Shown here piece after piece: positions 19,121 to 29,083 of a stretch of DNA of 64,000 nucleotides. Each line of letters opens with the position of its first letter. The stretch's first letter is position 1. Both the position numbers and the translations under genes were made by a program. The notes beneath the pieces are model-generated. The model was not told where the DNA came from and did not search any database. It saw only the letters and a list, made by a program, of their open reading frames with translations. The DNA is from JAXLVB01 sp046329195 (lineage in GTDB: Bacteria > Bacteroidota > Bacteroidia > Cytophagales > Spirosomataceae), in assembly GCA_046329195.1 (NCBI GenBank), contig JAXLVB010000002.1, forward strand, positions 1,054,001 through 1,118,000, read 5' to 3'.

Positions 19121-20332
19121 ATGACTACTTCATCAACCCAAGCAAAACGTTCAGCAAAACAAGACACTTTTGAATCGCCCGATTTTTACGGAATTGACGA
19201 TTTACTGACCGAAGAACACAAACTCGTGCGTCAGGCCGTGCGAGATTTTGTGAAGCTCGAAATCTCTCCCATCATCGAAGACTATGCCCAACGAGCAGAA
19301 TTCCCTTCATTTATGGTTCGCAAATTTGGCGAATTAGGTGTTTTTGGGCCTACGCTTCCGGTTGAATACGGCTGTGGTGGATTAGACTACATTTCGTACG
19401 GACTTATGATGCAAGAAATCGAGCGAGGCGACTCGGGGATGCGCTCAACGGCCTCGGTGCAAGGCTCTTTGGTTATGTTTCCTATCTATCAATTTGGTTC
19501 GGAGGAGCAACGGCACAAGTACCTACCCAAATTAGCCTCAGGAGAATATTTAGGATGTTTTGGTTTGACTGAAGCCGATTTTGGTTCTAATCCGGGGGGA
19601 ATGAAAACCCACTTTAGCGATGAAGGCGACCATTATCTGCTCAATGGTTCAAAAATGTGGATTTCCAATTCGCCTCAAGCAGATCTAGCCGTCGTATGGG
19701 CCAAAAACGAGCAAGGGCGAATCAAAGGATTAATTGTAGAACGAGGCATGGAAGGCTTTTCGACTCCTGAAATTCACGGAAAATGGTCGTTACGAGCCAG
19801 TTGTACAGGCGAATTAGTTTTTGATAACGTAAAAGTACCTAAAGAAAATCTCTTGCCTAACGCCGACGGGTTGCGTGGCCCGTTGGCTTGCTTAGATAAT
19901 GCCCGCTATGGCATTGCATGGGGTGCACTGGGTGCTGCCATGGACTGCTACGAATCAGCTCGCCGCTATGCTGCCGAGCGCATTCAATTTGATAAGCCCA
20001 TCGGGGGGTTCCAGTTGATACAGAAAAAATTGGCCGAAATGCTGACAGAAATCACGAAGGCGCAGTTAGTCTGCTGGCGATTAGGTACTTTAAAAAACCA
20101 AGGAAAAGCAACAACGGCTCAGATTTCCTTAGCCAAGCGCAACAACGTAGCCATGGCATTGGATGTTGCCAGAGAAGCCCGTCAAATTCATGGTGGGATG
20201 GGCATCACCGGTGAGTATTCTATCATGCGTCACATGATGAACCTCGAATCGGTAGTGACTTATGAAGGTACGCATGATGTTCACCTGTTGATTTTGGGAC
20301 ATGAGATTACGGGCATACCTGCTTTCAAATAA
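19121..20332 (+). CDS. Glutaryl-CoA dehydrogenase / acyl-CoA dehydrogenase
   Basis: A FAD enzyme of 403 residues that oxidises and decarboxylates glutaryl-CoA to crotonyl-CoA in lysine/tryptophan breakdown. FGLTEADFGSNPGGM and YGIAWGALGAAMDCYE are typical of the GCDH branch, and the catalytic Glu sits in TYEGTHDVHLLILGHEITGI. The ATG at 19121 is chosen; a frame extension upstream starts at a TTG only. No other degradation gene lies nearby. Confidence 0.88.
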   Translation: MTTSSTQAKRSAKQDTFESPDFYGIDDLLTEEHKLVRQAVRDFVKLEISPIIEDYAQRAEFPSFMVRKFGELGVFGPTLPVEYGCGGLDYISYGLMMQEIERGDSGMRSTASVQGSLVMFPIYQFGSEEQRHKYLPKLASGEYLGCFGLTEADFGSNPGGMKTHFSDEGDHYLLNGSKMWISNSPQADLAVVWAKNEQGRIKGLIVERGMEGFSTPEIHGKWSLRASCTGELVFDNVKVPKENLLPNADGLRGPLACLDNARYGIAWGALGAAMDCYESARRYAAERIQFDKPIGGFQLIQKKLAEMLTEITKAQLVCWRLGTLKNQGKATTAQISLAKRNNVAMALDVAREARQIHGGMGITGEYSIMRHMMNLESVVTYEGTHDVHLLILGHEITGIPAFK

Positions 20333-20382
20333 AAGATTTATGAGTTAAATAGAAAGCCTTTGGATTTTCTGTCGAGTAAAAA

Positions 20383-21222
20383 ATGGAAGAATTTTCAGTT
20401 CAACAGCCCAATTCAACACAACCTTCGGCCTACCCTACGTTTAGGCAGGCTTTAGGTCTCATTGGTCTGTTTATCCTCGTGTCTATTGTAATAGGCGTTG
20501 TAGTGGTCATTCCACTCACAGCTACCTTTGAATCATTCAATTTACCTAAGGCAGAAGCCTCTTCTTGGCTGGATTTAATTGGTTATACCTTACCATTGGG
20601 TTTTATTTTATGGTATGCTATCAATGAAAATCGAAAAATTGAAAGTGGTTGGCACTTTTCTTGGGAAGCTGTTCCACTTTCAATTTATTTCTACCTGTTC
20701 TTTATCACTGTAGGAATGGCCGTCTTATTGGAGCCAATTGTAGAAGCTATTCCTATGCCTGAAGTCATCCGTAAAATGTTTGAAGACCTTTTCAAAAACA
20801 CCTTAGTAAGTTTTGCGTTGATTTCAATTATTGGTCCAATTATGGAAGAGTTATTGATGAGGGGCATCATTTTGAAAGGTTTTCTTCAACGATATACTCC
20901 CCAGCAATCAATCCTTTGGTCGGCCTTGCTGTTTGGCGTAATTCACCTTAACCCGTGGCAGTTTATTACTGCTTTTATGATGGGGTTAGTATTGGGATGG
21001 ATTTATTACAAAACCAATTCGTTGTGGCCATGCATTTTTGCCCATATCCTAAACAATTCCCTTTCATCTATCGTTGTGATGTGGACTAACAACCCGATGG
21101 CCACTGCCCGAGATTTGGCAGGAAGTGACGGAACGTATTATTTGATTTTAGTGATTGCTTTGGTTCTCGTGATTGGAAGTTTTTGGCAACTTTACCAAGT
21201 TTTTAACCCCAAAAAAGCATAA
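20383..21222 (+). CDS. CPBP-family intramembrane metalloprotease
   Basis: A 279-residue polytopic protein (about 7 TMs). It has the three motifs of the CAAX-protease/bacteriocin-processing family: EELLMRGIILKG (EExxxR), FGVIHLNPWQF (His) and FAHILNNS (HxxxN). These form the metal site inside the membrane. The substrate is unknown; such proteins process prenylated or signal-like peptides or serve in bacteriocin immunity. It sits 50 nt after the acyl-CoA dehydrogenase gene, possibly cotranscribed. Confidence 0.87.
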   Translation: MEEFSVQQPNSTQPSAYPTFRQALGLIGLFILVSIVIGVVVVIPLTATFESFNLPKAEASSWLDLIGYTLPLGFILWYAINENRKIESGWHFSWEAVPLSIYFYLFFITVGMAVLLEPIVEAIPMPEVIRKMFEDLFKNTLVSFALISIIGPIMEELLMRGIILKGFLQRYTPQQSILWSALLFGVIHLNPWQFITAFMMGLVLGWIYYKTNSLWPCIFAHILNNSLSSIVVMWTNNPMATARDLAGSDGTYYLILVIALVLVIGSFWQLYQVFNPKKA

Positions 21223-21227
21223 AAAAA

Positions 21228-21249
21228 GATGATTGGTTTCCCAATCATC
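21228..21249. terminator. Bidirectional terminator
   Basis: GATGATTGG (21228-21236) pairs perfectly with CCAATCATC (21241-21249) over a 4-nt loop, flanked by an A-run on the left and CAAAAATTT on the right. It lies between two convergent genes and can stop transcription from both sides. Confidence 0.75.
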
Positions 21250-21273
21250 CAAAAATTTGTTGGCTTAAACAGC

Positions 21274-21714
21274 TTAAAGACTAGGGACAAATTCCATATT
21301 TCCGTCGGTATCTACACCAGAAACAGGGATTTTGTTACGCAAGACTAATTTGGTAGTAGTCAGTTCCACGACCTCGAATTTACCCGAAAACCCAGTAACA
21401 TTGACATCAATTTTGGTATCGCTCTCAATAAAAGTCCAAGTACCCGCATTGATGATTTGTTTTGAGACTTTGTCGGCGGCTCTTACTACGTTGTTGTCTT
21501 TGAACTGGATGTCAAGTGCATAAATAATTAATGTCGAGGCGTTAAGTTTTGAATTCGCAACGGTCTGACCATCGGTTGTTGTGATTCGAGAAAGCTGCCA
21601 GCCACTGGCTTTGATTAGCTCTGTTCGAGTTTGTGCAGAGGGGCTATCGTCTCCTTTACAGTTAAAAAGGAGTACGCTGGCAAAAGCCAAAAGCCAAAAT
21701 GAAATTCTTTTCAT
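21274..21714 (-). CDS. Lipocalin-like lipoprotein
   Basis: A 146-residue lipoprotein with signal and lipobox (LLFNCKGDD; Cys lipidation). The layout W-Q-L-S-R...AGTWTFIESDTKIDV...FEVVELTTTKLVLRNK is the pattern of small Bacteroidota lipocalin-like (DUF4923/DUF5004-type) proteins, a single beta-barrel at the envelope. I cannot assign a ligand. It stands alone, convergent with the CPBP gene. Confidence 0.7.
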   Translation of the reverse strand: MKRISFWLLAFASVLLFNCKGDDSPSAQTRTELIKASGWQLSRITTTDGQTVANSKLNASTLIIYALDIQFKDNNVVRAADKVSKQIINAGTWTFIESDTKIDVNVTGFSGKFEVVELTTTKLVLRNKIPVSGVDTDGNMEFVPSL

Positions 21715-21884
21715 ATAAACAACTGATTGTTAGATAATTGATTCATTAGGAGTATCACAAAGGTACATAATTTACCTATATCCTTGTGTGACGAAATCCA
21801 AGTTTTTATAGCTTAGTAAACAAAAACATTACGCTCACCAAGTTCATCTGATGCGTTAACATCCATAATCGAAAGGCTACTACC

Positions 21885-23531
21885 TTGAAAACGAACCGAT
21901 TACGAAATTTATTTTTAGTTCTTCCCTGCTTTTGTTTTTGCAGTCATGTACTCTTCGCTCAAAACTGCACTAATGTTTTTCAGCCATCTACCACTAATGG
22001 CACCATTGGTTGGAAAAAGTTTCCTGAGTTTTCGTTGCCCTTTACCAATATTTACAATGGTCCACGATTTGGCGATACCGAACGACTACCCCTCACTCAT
22101 GGTTTTACGCACATTACCAATTTGTCTGGCGACGATGAGGTGAAATTAGAACGAAAGAACCGTGCTTTGATTTGGTACAGCGTGGCGTATGTGGATACTC
22201 CTGGCAAGCAACAGCCTTGGGAACTCATTGAAAGCCCTTGGAACAACAACATGACCTTTTTGAGAGAACGATGGAACGAACAACTCAAAGGAATGGCGGA
22301 ACGATGGGTAGATACTCGCTCTAAAAAAATGCCGGAAGTCGATTTGTTTGTGTTAGATGCGGAAAGACAAATTGCGACTGACTTAGGGATTCTGAATTTA
22401 AGAAAAGAAAGTTTGGTCCCAGCCACCTACAAATCGCTTTCTGATGAGGTATTCATCACTCGCTATAAACGAGACATGCAAAAACTATATGCCGAGCCGC
22501 TCAAGTGGGCTTATGCCAATGGTCTTAGTACCAGTACAAAGATTTCTGCCTACAGCGATGCCCCCATCCGAAACACATTTATCAATGTTGATGGCAATAC
22601 TTGGCAGGATTGGCGTACCAATACCGACCGTCTGAATTATTTGGTACAAGACACCTTAACCAAACAGGCTGGAGGCGTGTATTTCAATCAGCACAATTTT
22701 ATCACGCCTTCAGCTTATTTGTATTATAATTATCCAAGTCCGTTTGGAGGGCAGTATTTAGCTTATACGCTGTTTCAAGTAGAGGCCAATCGAGCCTGGA
22801 GTAATAAAGACGTCATCTTGTTTGAATGGTTGCGTTTTCATGATTGTTGTGATGCCACCTCGGCCTTGAAGTTTGTCCGACCGTTTCAGGCAGAAGCAAT
22901 GGCCATATTTCCTTATTTTTCGGGCGCAAAAGGCATTTGGTTATGGGACATGACCCTCCCCCCTACCGAAAATTACTCCGTTTATGAGTATTTTATCAAT
23001 GGCTTATATCGCCTATCGCAATTCAAAGACTTTTTTACGGGCGATTACCAACTCTATATTCCCAAATCGGCCAGAGACCACTTCGAGGACCGTGACCCCA
23101 TTTGGCGAGCAGTCGTAAAAGGAAATCAGCTTTTGGTAGCAGCCCATAATCCCTATGCTACCGATACGCAAGTCACCGAAATGCCCATTAAGTTTGGTGG
23201 TTTTTCGACTACGATTCAACTCAAAGGAACAGAAGTTTTCTTATGCAAATTTGACATGCCTACCGACGACACCGCCCTCTCAGAGGTATTGCTATCGCCA
23301 AATCCGAATAAGGGAGACTTTCAACTAAAATACTTCTTGCGACAAGCCAAAACCATTGATATTCAAATCCATGACGTATTAGGGCACCCCATTTATTCGC
23401 AACAAGTAAACGCTAAAGCAGGTGAAAATTATCAAAGTTTTTCACTTCCACAAGCTGGCAATGCCCTGTATTTCTTAACCTTAAAAGATGACAAAACTGT
23501 TAAGCAAACAAAGTTCTGGATTCTGAAATAA
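21885..23531 (+). CDS. Secreted protein with type IX sorting domain (TTG start)
   Basis: A 548-residue secreted protein. The signal peptide begins directly at a TTG codon (KTNRLRNLFLVLPCFCF...LFAQ) and no in-frame ATG precedes it, so TTG is the likely start. The last 80 residues (LLSPNPNKGDFQLKYFL...LYFLTLKDDKTVKQTKFWI) form a Por/T9SS type A sorting domain, directing outer-membrane secretion. The body resembles a TIM-barrel-like enzyme (VDLFVLDAERQIA; DVILFEWLRFHDCCDA; GIWLWDMTLPP) but I cannot assign a glycoside hydrolase family. Confidence 0.75.
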   Translation: MKTNRLRNLFLVLPCFCFCSHVLFAQNCTNVFQPSTTNGTIGWKKFPEFSLPFTNIYNGPRFGDTERLPLTHGFTHITNLSGDDEVKLERKNRALIWYSVAYVDTPGKQQPWELIESPWNNNMTFLRERWNEQLKGMAERWVDTRSKKMPEVDLFVLDAERQIATDLGILNLRKESLVPATYKSLSDEVFITRYKRDMQKLYAEPLKWAYANGLSTSTKISAYSDAPIRNTFINVDGNTWQDWRTNTDRLNYLVQDTLTKQAGGVYFNQHNFITPSAYLYYNYPSPFGGQYLAYTLFQVEANRAWSNKDVILFEWLRFHDCCDATSALKFVRPFQAEAMAIFPYFSGAKGIWLWDMTLPPTENYSVYEYFINGLYRLSQFKDFFTGDYQLYIPKSARDHFEDRDPIWRAVVKGNQLLVAAHNPYATDTQVTEMPIKFGGFSTTIQLKGTEVFLCKFDMPTDDTALSEVLLSPNPNKGDFQLKYFLRQAKTIDIQIHDVLGHPIYSQQVNAKAGENYQSFSLPQAGNALYFLTLKDDKTVKQTKFWILK

Positions 23532-23607
23532 GACACGAAGTAATACTTTAGCTCCCTTGCAAGGAGTGTTTTTCATACGCCCTATTGTGCTATTTATTCT
23601 TTTCCTA

Positions 23608-25653
23608 ATGAACCACTTACAGCAAGAAACCAGCCCCTATTTACTTCAGCATGCCCATAATCCGGTAGATTGGTTTCCATGGGGCGAAGATGCACTCCAA
23701 AAAGCCAAATCCGAAAACAAACCGATTATTGTCAGCATTGGCTATTCGGCTTGTCATTGGTGCCACGTAATGGAGCGAGAATCCTTTGAAAATCAACAAA
23801 TTGCTGATGTAATGAATCGGGATTTTGTGTGTATAAAGGTGGACCGAGAAGAACGCCCTGATATTGATGCTATTTATATGGATGCCGTTCAGGCAATGGG
23901 TATCAGGGGGGGCTGGCCGCTGAATGTTTTCTTGTTGCCCAACGGGAAGCCTTTTTATGGGGGCACGTACTTTCCGCCTCGCAACTGGGTAAATGTATGT
24001 TCACAAATCGCTAATGCGTTTATCAATCACTACGACGAATTAGCAAAATCAGCAGAGGGCTTCACCGAAAACATGCGTTTTTCCGAAACCGCTAAATATG
24101 GGTTAGAGCCTGGCGAAAAGGTAATAACCGAATCAGAATTAGCAACGGCATTTGAGAAATTTTCCCAGCAATTTGATGCCGAATGGGGTGGCATGAGTCG
24201 TGCGCCTAAATTTCCGATGCCCTGCAATTGGTCGTTTGCACTACGCTATTATGCCCTCACCAACCATCCTATTGCCCTATCTCACACGTTATTAACCCTT
24301 GAGAAAATGGCATTGGGTGGAATTTATGACCAATTGGGTGGTGGTTTTGCTCGTTACTCAACGGATGGAGAATGGTTTTTACCCCATTTTGAAAAAATGC
24401 TTTACGACAATGGCCAGTTGATGAGCTTATATGCCGAAGCCTATACCATCACCAAAGATTCGTTTTTTGCTAACGTAATAGACCAAACATTTCAGTTTGT
24501 AAAAAACTACCTAACCAGTCCAGAATTTGGATTTTATGCGGCATATGATGCTGATAGTGAGGGTGAAGAAGGCAAATATTATGTATGGACCAAAGCTGAG
24601 ATTGAAGCGATAACAGGCAACGATACAGCTTGGTTTTGTGACTATTATCAAGTTACCGCCGAAGGTAATTATTTTGAAGAAGCAAGTCATCATGCAACGG
24701 GAACTAATATTTTGTATCCTAATCAACGGTGGGAAACCTTTGCTACAAAACATCAACTAACTGATGAACATTACCGTCGGTTCAAGGCGTACCAACAGCA
24801 ATTGCTTGAAAAACGTAGTCAGCGTGTACTTCCTGGGCTGGATGACAAGGTATTAGCTTCGTGGAATGGACTGATGATTAAAGGATTAGCTGATGCCTAT
24901 AGAGCTACTAACCAGCATGAATACTTGGCTCTTGCTCTCAAAAATGCACATTTTGTTCGTAGTAAACTGACTAAAGGATATCAGTTATGGCATAGTTATA
25001 AAAACGGACAGGCCAAGATTATGAGCTTTTTAGAAGACTACGCCGCTATTATTGATGCGTATATTGCCTTATATGAGGTTACCTTCGACGAACAGTGGTT
25101 GGCTTTTGCCGAATCGCATACGATCTATGTTTGGGAACATTTTTGGGACACCCAAGACCAACTTTTCTATTTTACCGACAACCAAGCAGAGCAGTTGATT
25201 GCCCGTAAAAAAGAGTTTTTTGACAATGTAATCCCGTCTTCTAACTCCATGATGATCAAGAACTTATATTTTTTAGGACTGTTGCTGAGTCGAGAAGATT
25301 TTGTTGATACCGCCTTGCATGTTTTGAGTAAAGTAAAATCCACTGTAAAAGCTAATCCTGATTACTTGGCCAATTGGGCAAGCGTAGCCACTTCTGTTGC
25401 CAAACCGACTGCTGAAGTGGTAATTGTTGGGCCACAATTTCAAGAAATAAGAGCAGCCATTGAACAAGAATATTTACCGAATAAAGTGATTTTAGGGAGT
25501 CGCTATAGTTCTACCTTACCACTCTTTGCAGGAAGAACCGCTCCAAGCGATGAAACTCGTATTTATGTTTGTTTTAACCAAACTTGCCAGTTACCAGTCA
25601 AAACAGCTGAAGAAGCATTGGCGTTGATCAAAGGGCGTGAGTTCTATTCATAA
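23608..25653 (+). CDS. DUF255 thioredoxin-domain protein (YyaL/SPATA20 family)
   Basis: A protein of about 681 residues. The N-terminal thioredoxin-fold DUF255 domain (about 1-165) carries SIGYSACHWCHVMERESF, a CxxC site, and is followed by an (alpha/alpha)6-barrel similar to N-acylglucosamine 2-epimerase/glycoside hydrolases. The family (COG1331) is widespread and not functionally settled. The ATG at 23608 is used because conserved sequence starts with MNHLQQETSPYLLQHAHNPV; upstream in-frame codons begin with TTG. Confidence 0.88.
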   Translation: MNHLQQETSPYLLQHAHNPVDWFPWGEDALQKAKSENKPIIVSIGYSACHWCHVMERESFENQQIADVMNRDFVCIKVDREERPDIDAIYMDAVQAMGIRGGWPLNVFLLPNGKPFYGGTYFPPRNWVNVCSQIANAFINHYDELAKSAEGFTENMRFSETAKYGLEPGEKVITESELATAFEKFSQQFDAEWGGMSRAPKFPMPCNWSFALRYYALTNHPIALSHTLLTLEKMALGGIYDQLGGGFARYSTDGEWFLPHFEKMLYDNGQLMSLYAEAYTITKDSFFANVIDQTFQFVKNYLTSPEFGFYAAYDADSEGEEGKYYVWTKAEIEAITGNDTAWFCDYYQVTAEGNYFEEASHHATGTNILYPNQRWETFATKHQLTDEHYRRFKAYQQQLLEKRSQRVLPGLDDKVLASWNGLMIKGLADAYRATNQHEYLALALKNAHFVRSKLTKGYQLWHSYKNGQAKIMSFLEDYAAIIDAYIALYEVTFDEQWLAFAESHTIYVWEHFWDTQDQLFYFTDNQAEQLIARKKEFFDNVIPSSNSMMIKNLYFLGLLLSREDFVDTALHVLSKVKSTVKANPDYLANWASVATSVAKPTAEVVIVGPQFQEIRAAIEQEYLPNKVILGSRYSSTLPLFAGRTAPSDETRIYVCFNQTCQLPVKTAEEALALIKGREFYS

Positions 25654-25667
25654 GCTAATCCTTTTTA

Positions 25668-27359
25668 CTACCAATTTTTTTGTAAATCAGCTGATTTACC
25701 ATTCACAATCTCAATGGCTTGAGGGGTATCATACACCTTTACTTGATGTGGATCAACAGCGAGTACCTTCAAATGATAAATGCCTTTAGGCCAATCCGAT
25801 TCATTGATTTCGGCTACAAAACCGTTGGAAAAATAAGCGCCTCCTTTGAGTAAATTCTTCTTGCTCCGATTGCGGTTTTGCCGGCAAGGAATCACATATT
25901 GCTTGGCATTATTCACCAAGGCGATATAAATACCCTCTGATTGAGTTTCATCAAAGGGCAAGGACTTATTTAATACAACAAACTGATTATTAACTCGATA
26001 TACCGAGTCAATTTTTACCGAATGAGTTGAAACAAGGTTCCATTTCGAATCCAGCGAAATGGAAGGAGCTTTGTAAGGTACTCCCTTTACCGACGGCTCG
26101 TACTGGCCATTCCACTGGCTGGCTATCATAAACTTTCGATGAAAAATCACCTCTTCCAACTGCTCAAAATTGACTATGCTCCAATACATTACGCTGATTA
26201 AAACCAAGCTTCCTTGCCACCAGATGGTCCGTAATCGCTGGGAGATTAGCAACAGGGATGCTACCACTGTTAGGGTAAGTACCACCGAATAGATTTTATA
26301 ACGGCTAGTGAGCAACAAACCCATTCCAAAGCCCAATCTTCCCCAAACCGTCAGCGCTGCCGTACCCAACACAAAAAGCACCGTCATCACCGCCATTGAC
26401 TCACCCCATGTCAACTTTTGATGCCGAATCCAATTCACAACATAACGCCCAAGCACGATAGCCGTAAGTGACAAAATCGCCACGCCTCCCAACATCGCAA
26501 GATTAATGCGTTGTTGGAGAGGCGAGTGTATCATTACATCAAAAAACGCACCTGACAAAACGGCCAACCCTTGCAAAAACAGACCAAATTGATGCAAATT
26601 CACCTCAGTAGGGTTGCCGGGGGGGCGTTGGTAGCCTACAAAATAAAGTACCAACAGCACGGAGGTAAACCCAAGCCAAACGATGAATTTTGAGTAATCT
26701 CGTACACTCAATAAATACAAACCAACAATACCTAACACCAAGAATCCATTGCCACTTGTAAACGTAGCACAAAATCCAAGCAATACACCCAGCCAAAAAT
26801 TTTGACGTGCTATGGCATAAAAAGTAAGAATAGCCCAAAACACCACTCCGAAATTTTGGAGTGAAGCCATTCCCCAAAATGTATTTTCGTGAAATTGAAG
26901 CGTAAAAAGTCCAAAGGCAATAGGAAGAGCCAGCCAAGTGTTGGTCCAATCAAAACTCTTCCTATTCGTTGTGGCAGCAACTGATACAACCATACGAACT
27001 AACAACACATATATACCCAACACCAAGAGATTACCTACCCACATCATGGCCACGTAGTTTAATTGGCCAGTTAGTCCATAAATCGTCAAAATAATCAAAC
27101 GAGTAAAAGCAACTCGATGCTCGTTGTGTTGGGAGAAAATTAAGCGTATCCGCTCAAAAAACGATAAGTTCTCGTTCCATTTTAAGAGAAAGTTCTTAAA
27201 AGCATGGTCATCGAACAAGGGAATGTTGACGGCATACGTTGCCAGCCAGTACCCATATACGACGATGGGCAGCAACACCAACCCCCAAAATCCAATTCGA
27301 CGAATAGATGGTGAATAGGAGTTCATGGTAAGCATGGCTAAACGCATCCGAGCAGCCAT
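25668..27359 (-). CDS. Polytopic membrane protein, GT-C-like
   Basis: A 563-residue protein with about ten TM helices and a C-terminal soluble domain of 150 residues. The first periplasmic loop has VNIPLFDDHAFKN, an acidic pair in the position typical of GT-C glycosyltransferases, so a lipid-sugar-dependent transfer is possible but not proven. Its ATG overlaps the stop of the upstream gene by one base (TAATG), showing translational coupling. It shares layout with that gene (acidic loop motif, YGLTGQLN versus YYLSGQLD, a C-terminal IPCRQNRN versus IPTQNNRN), so the two are paralogues. Confidence 0.65.
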   Translation of the reverse strand: MAARMRLAMLTMNSYSPSIRRIGFWGLVLLPIVVYGYWLATYAVNIPLFDDHAFKNFLLKWNENLSFFERIRLIFSQHNEHRVAFTRLIILTIYGLTGQLNYVAMMWVGNLLVLGIYVLLVRMVVSVAATTNRKSFDWTNTWLALPIAFGLFTLQFHENTFWGMASLQNFGVVFWAILTFYAIARQNFWLGVLLGFCATFTSGNGFLVLGIVGLYLLSVRDYSKFIVWLGFTSVLLVLYFVGYQRPPGNPTEVNLHQFGLFLQGLAVLSGAFFDVMIHSPLQQRINLAMLGGVAILSLTAIVLGRYVVNWIRHQKLTWGESMAVMTVLFVLGTAALTVWGRLGFGMGLLLTSRYKIYSVVLTLTVVASLLLISQRLRTIWWQGSLVLISVMYWSIVNFEQLEEVIFHRKFMIASQWNGQYEPSVKGVPYKAPSISLDSKWNLVSTHSVKIDSVYRVNNQFVVLNKSLPFDETQSEGIYIALVNNAKQYVIPCRQNRNRSKKNLLKGGAYFSNGFVAEINESDWPKGIYHLKVLAVDPHQVKVYDTPQAIEIVNGKSADLQKNW

Positions 27360-29071
27360 TAATTTACGTGAAGTAGTTTATCTGTATAAATAAGCGTAAG
27401 ATGGTCATTTTCAACAGTTAACAGTCCAAAACGATAGATATTTTTAGGAAAAACCGCTTCAACATCGGTTGCAAAACCTTCTCGAAACCAGCGCCCTGTC
27501 ATCAAGAAATTGCCTTTTCCATTTCGATTGTTCTGAGTTGGTATTACATACGTGTCAGTTGCCGATTTAAGTACCAAATAAGCTCCATCGTAAAGGCTTT
27601 TTTCAGGGTTTTGGTATCGTTCATTCGCAAACCGATAAAACGTCCGATTGATTTGGTACATATCGGTTTTATTCTTTTGGTACGTAAACACTTTCAAATC
27701 AGGCATTTTCTGAATGGCTGCCGAATCGGGTTGCTTGAGTAGTTCATCCTCTAGTTCGGCAAGATAGGAGGCAGGAAACTGGTATTTTTGTTTACTAAAA
27801 AACCATCCATACACCTGATTCAAAATTGGGTTGGCCTTCCGAACGGGCATTGATATTAGGGTATTGCCATGACGCCAATGGAACGAATCCAGTAGTAACT
27901 CTCGCTTGTTGAACGCCACCTCTGGAATAGACGAAAAATAAGAAAAACCGTAAAAAATTAGCGAACACGTAAAAAACAAGCCAAACACCAAACGATACCA
28001 CCGTTCGTTGACTAAAAGCATCCACAAAACATACGTCAAAATTGGAAACAAAACAGCGAACAATTTCTTGTTTTTCTCGATGACCAATTCGTAAAAAGTG
28101 TTTTCGTAACCACCCACCCAGCGAGTAAAGGCAAAGAGTAACACCGCTGCCGAACTGTACAAGAAAATAGCCGTCATGATTACAAAATAGGGTTGGTGAC
28201 GCTTGCTGGGTTCTCGCATAAACAACGTAAAAATCAACAAGATAAGCCCCCAAAACAAGACCAGTCCAATCAATACCACTTGCCATCTCGAATACAAGGA
28301 GGTATGGTTAGCAAAACTACCGACATACCCAAAAAACAAACTCAAGTTCTCTAATGGATTATTAAACAGGCCAGCAAGGAGACGCCCCGCAGAGGCATTT
28401 GAGTGGGGCGAGTACAGAAACAAAAAGTAGCCTACCAGCAACGTAGCCCCCCATCCAAACAGGTAGTTTTTGCGTCCTTGATAAAGCAAAATCAGCCCCC
28501 CTGTCACAAAAACTAACAGTCCTAACGCACTGGTGGACAAGCTCAGAAAGGCAAGCCCCAAGGCCCATAAATATCCTTTTCGGGTATTGGCCACTAATAA
28601 CACAGGGATATACACTCCCCAAAAAATGCTATGTAGATAAAAAATAGAAGTATCGGCTCGTAGGCTACACATCCAGTACTGAGGTTGAAACAAAAACAAC
28701 AACACTGGCAAAAAATAAAGCGGACGCACCTTCAACTGCTGGAACTGTCGGTACAGGTGAAAGGTAATGGCCAATACAGCCAAATTGCCAATTAACATCA
28801 GCCATCGAAAATCTAATTGACCCGACAAGTAGTACCAAATCAAAAAATATATTCGATAATACACGGGCTTACTTTCGTTTTCGGAAGTAAACAAGACTGA
28901 CCACTTTTCTTGCCAAGTAGGTGCATCTACCCAGCGAATCAGAAACTGGCAAATCGTACGGTACTCGTCTTCTTGAGGAATGTTTACCCAATACTTACTG
29001 AGAAAGTAGAAGAATAATACAATCGGAATCGCTAAAAACAGATAGTCAAGGCTTGGAGACGTTTTCTTCAT
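27359..29071 (-). CDS. Polytopic membrane protein, GT-C-like paralogue
   Basis: A 570-residue integral membrane protein with about ten TM helices and a C-terminal soluble domain. The first loop has VNIPQEDEYRTICQFLIRW, parallel to the acidic loop of the downstream paralogue. The C-terminus contains YVIPTQNNRNGKGNFL, again shared with the paralogue. It starts 12 nt after the transketolase-like gene, so the three form one operon. I infer a role in envelope glycan modification, without direct proof. Confidence 0.65.
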   Translation of the reverse strand: MKKTSPSLDYLFLAIPIVLFFYFLSKYWVNIPQEDEYRTICQFLIRWVDAPTWQEKWSVLFTSENESKPVYYRIYFLIWYYLSGQLDFRWLMLIGNLAVLAITFHLYRQFQQLKVRPLYFLPVLLFLFQPQYWMCSLRADTSIFYLHSIFWGVYIPVLLVANTRKGYLWALGLAFLSLSTSALGLLVFVTGGLILLYQGRKNYLFGWGATLLVGYFLFLYSPHSNASAGRLLAGLFNNPLENLSLFFGYVGSFANHTSLYSRWQVVLIGLVLFWGLILLIFTLFMREPSKRHQPYFVIMTAIFLYSSAAVLLFAFTRWVGGYENTFYELVIEKNKKLFAVLFPILTYVLWMLLVNERWYRLVFGLFFTCSLIFYGFSYFSSIPEVAFNKRELLLDSFHWRHGNTLISMPVRKANPILNQVYGWFFSKQKYQFPASYLAELEDELLKQPDSAAIQKMPDLKVFTYQKNKTDMYQINRTFYRFANERYQNPEKSLYDGAYLVLKSATDTYVIPTQNNRNGKGNFLMTGRWFREGFATDVEAVFPKNIYRFGLLTVENDHLTLIYTDKLLHVN

Positions 29072-29083
29072 TTTTTCTTAGGC

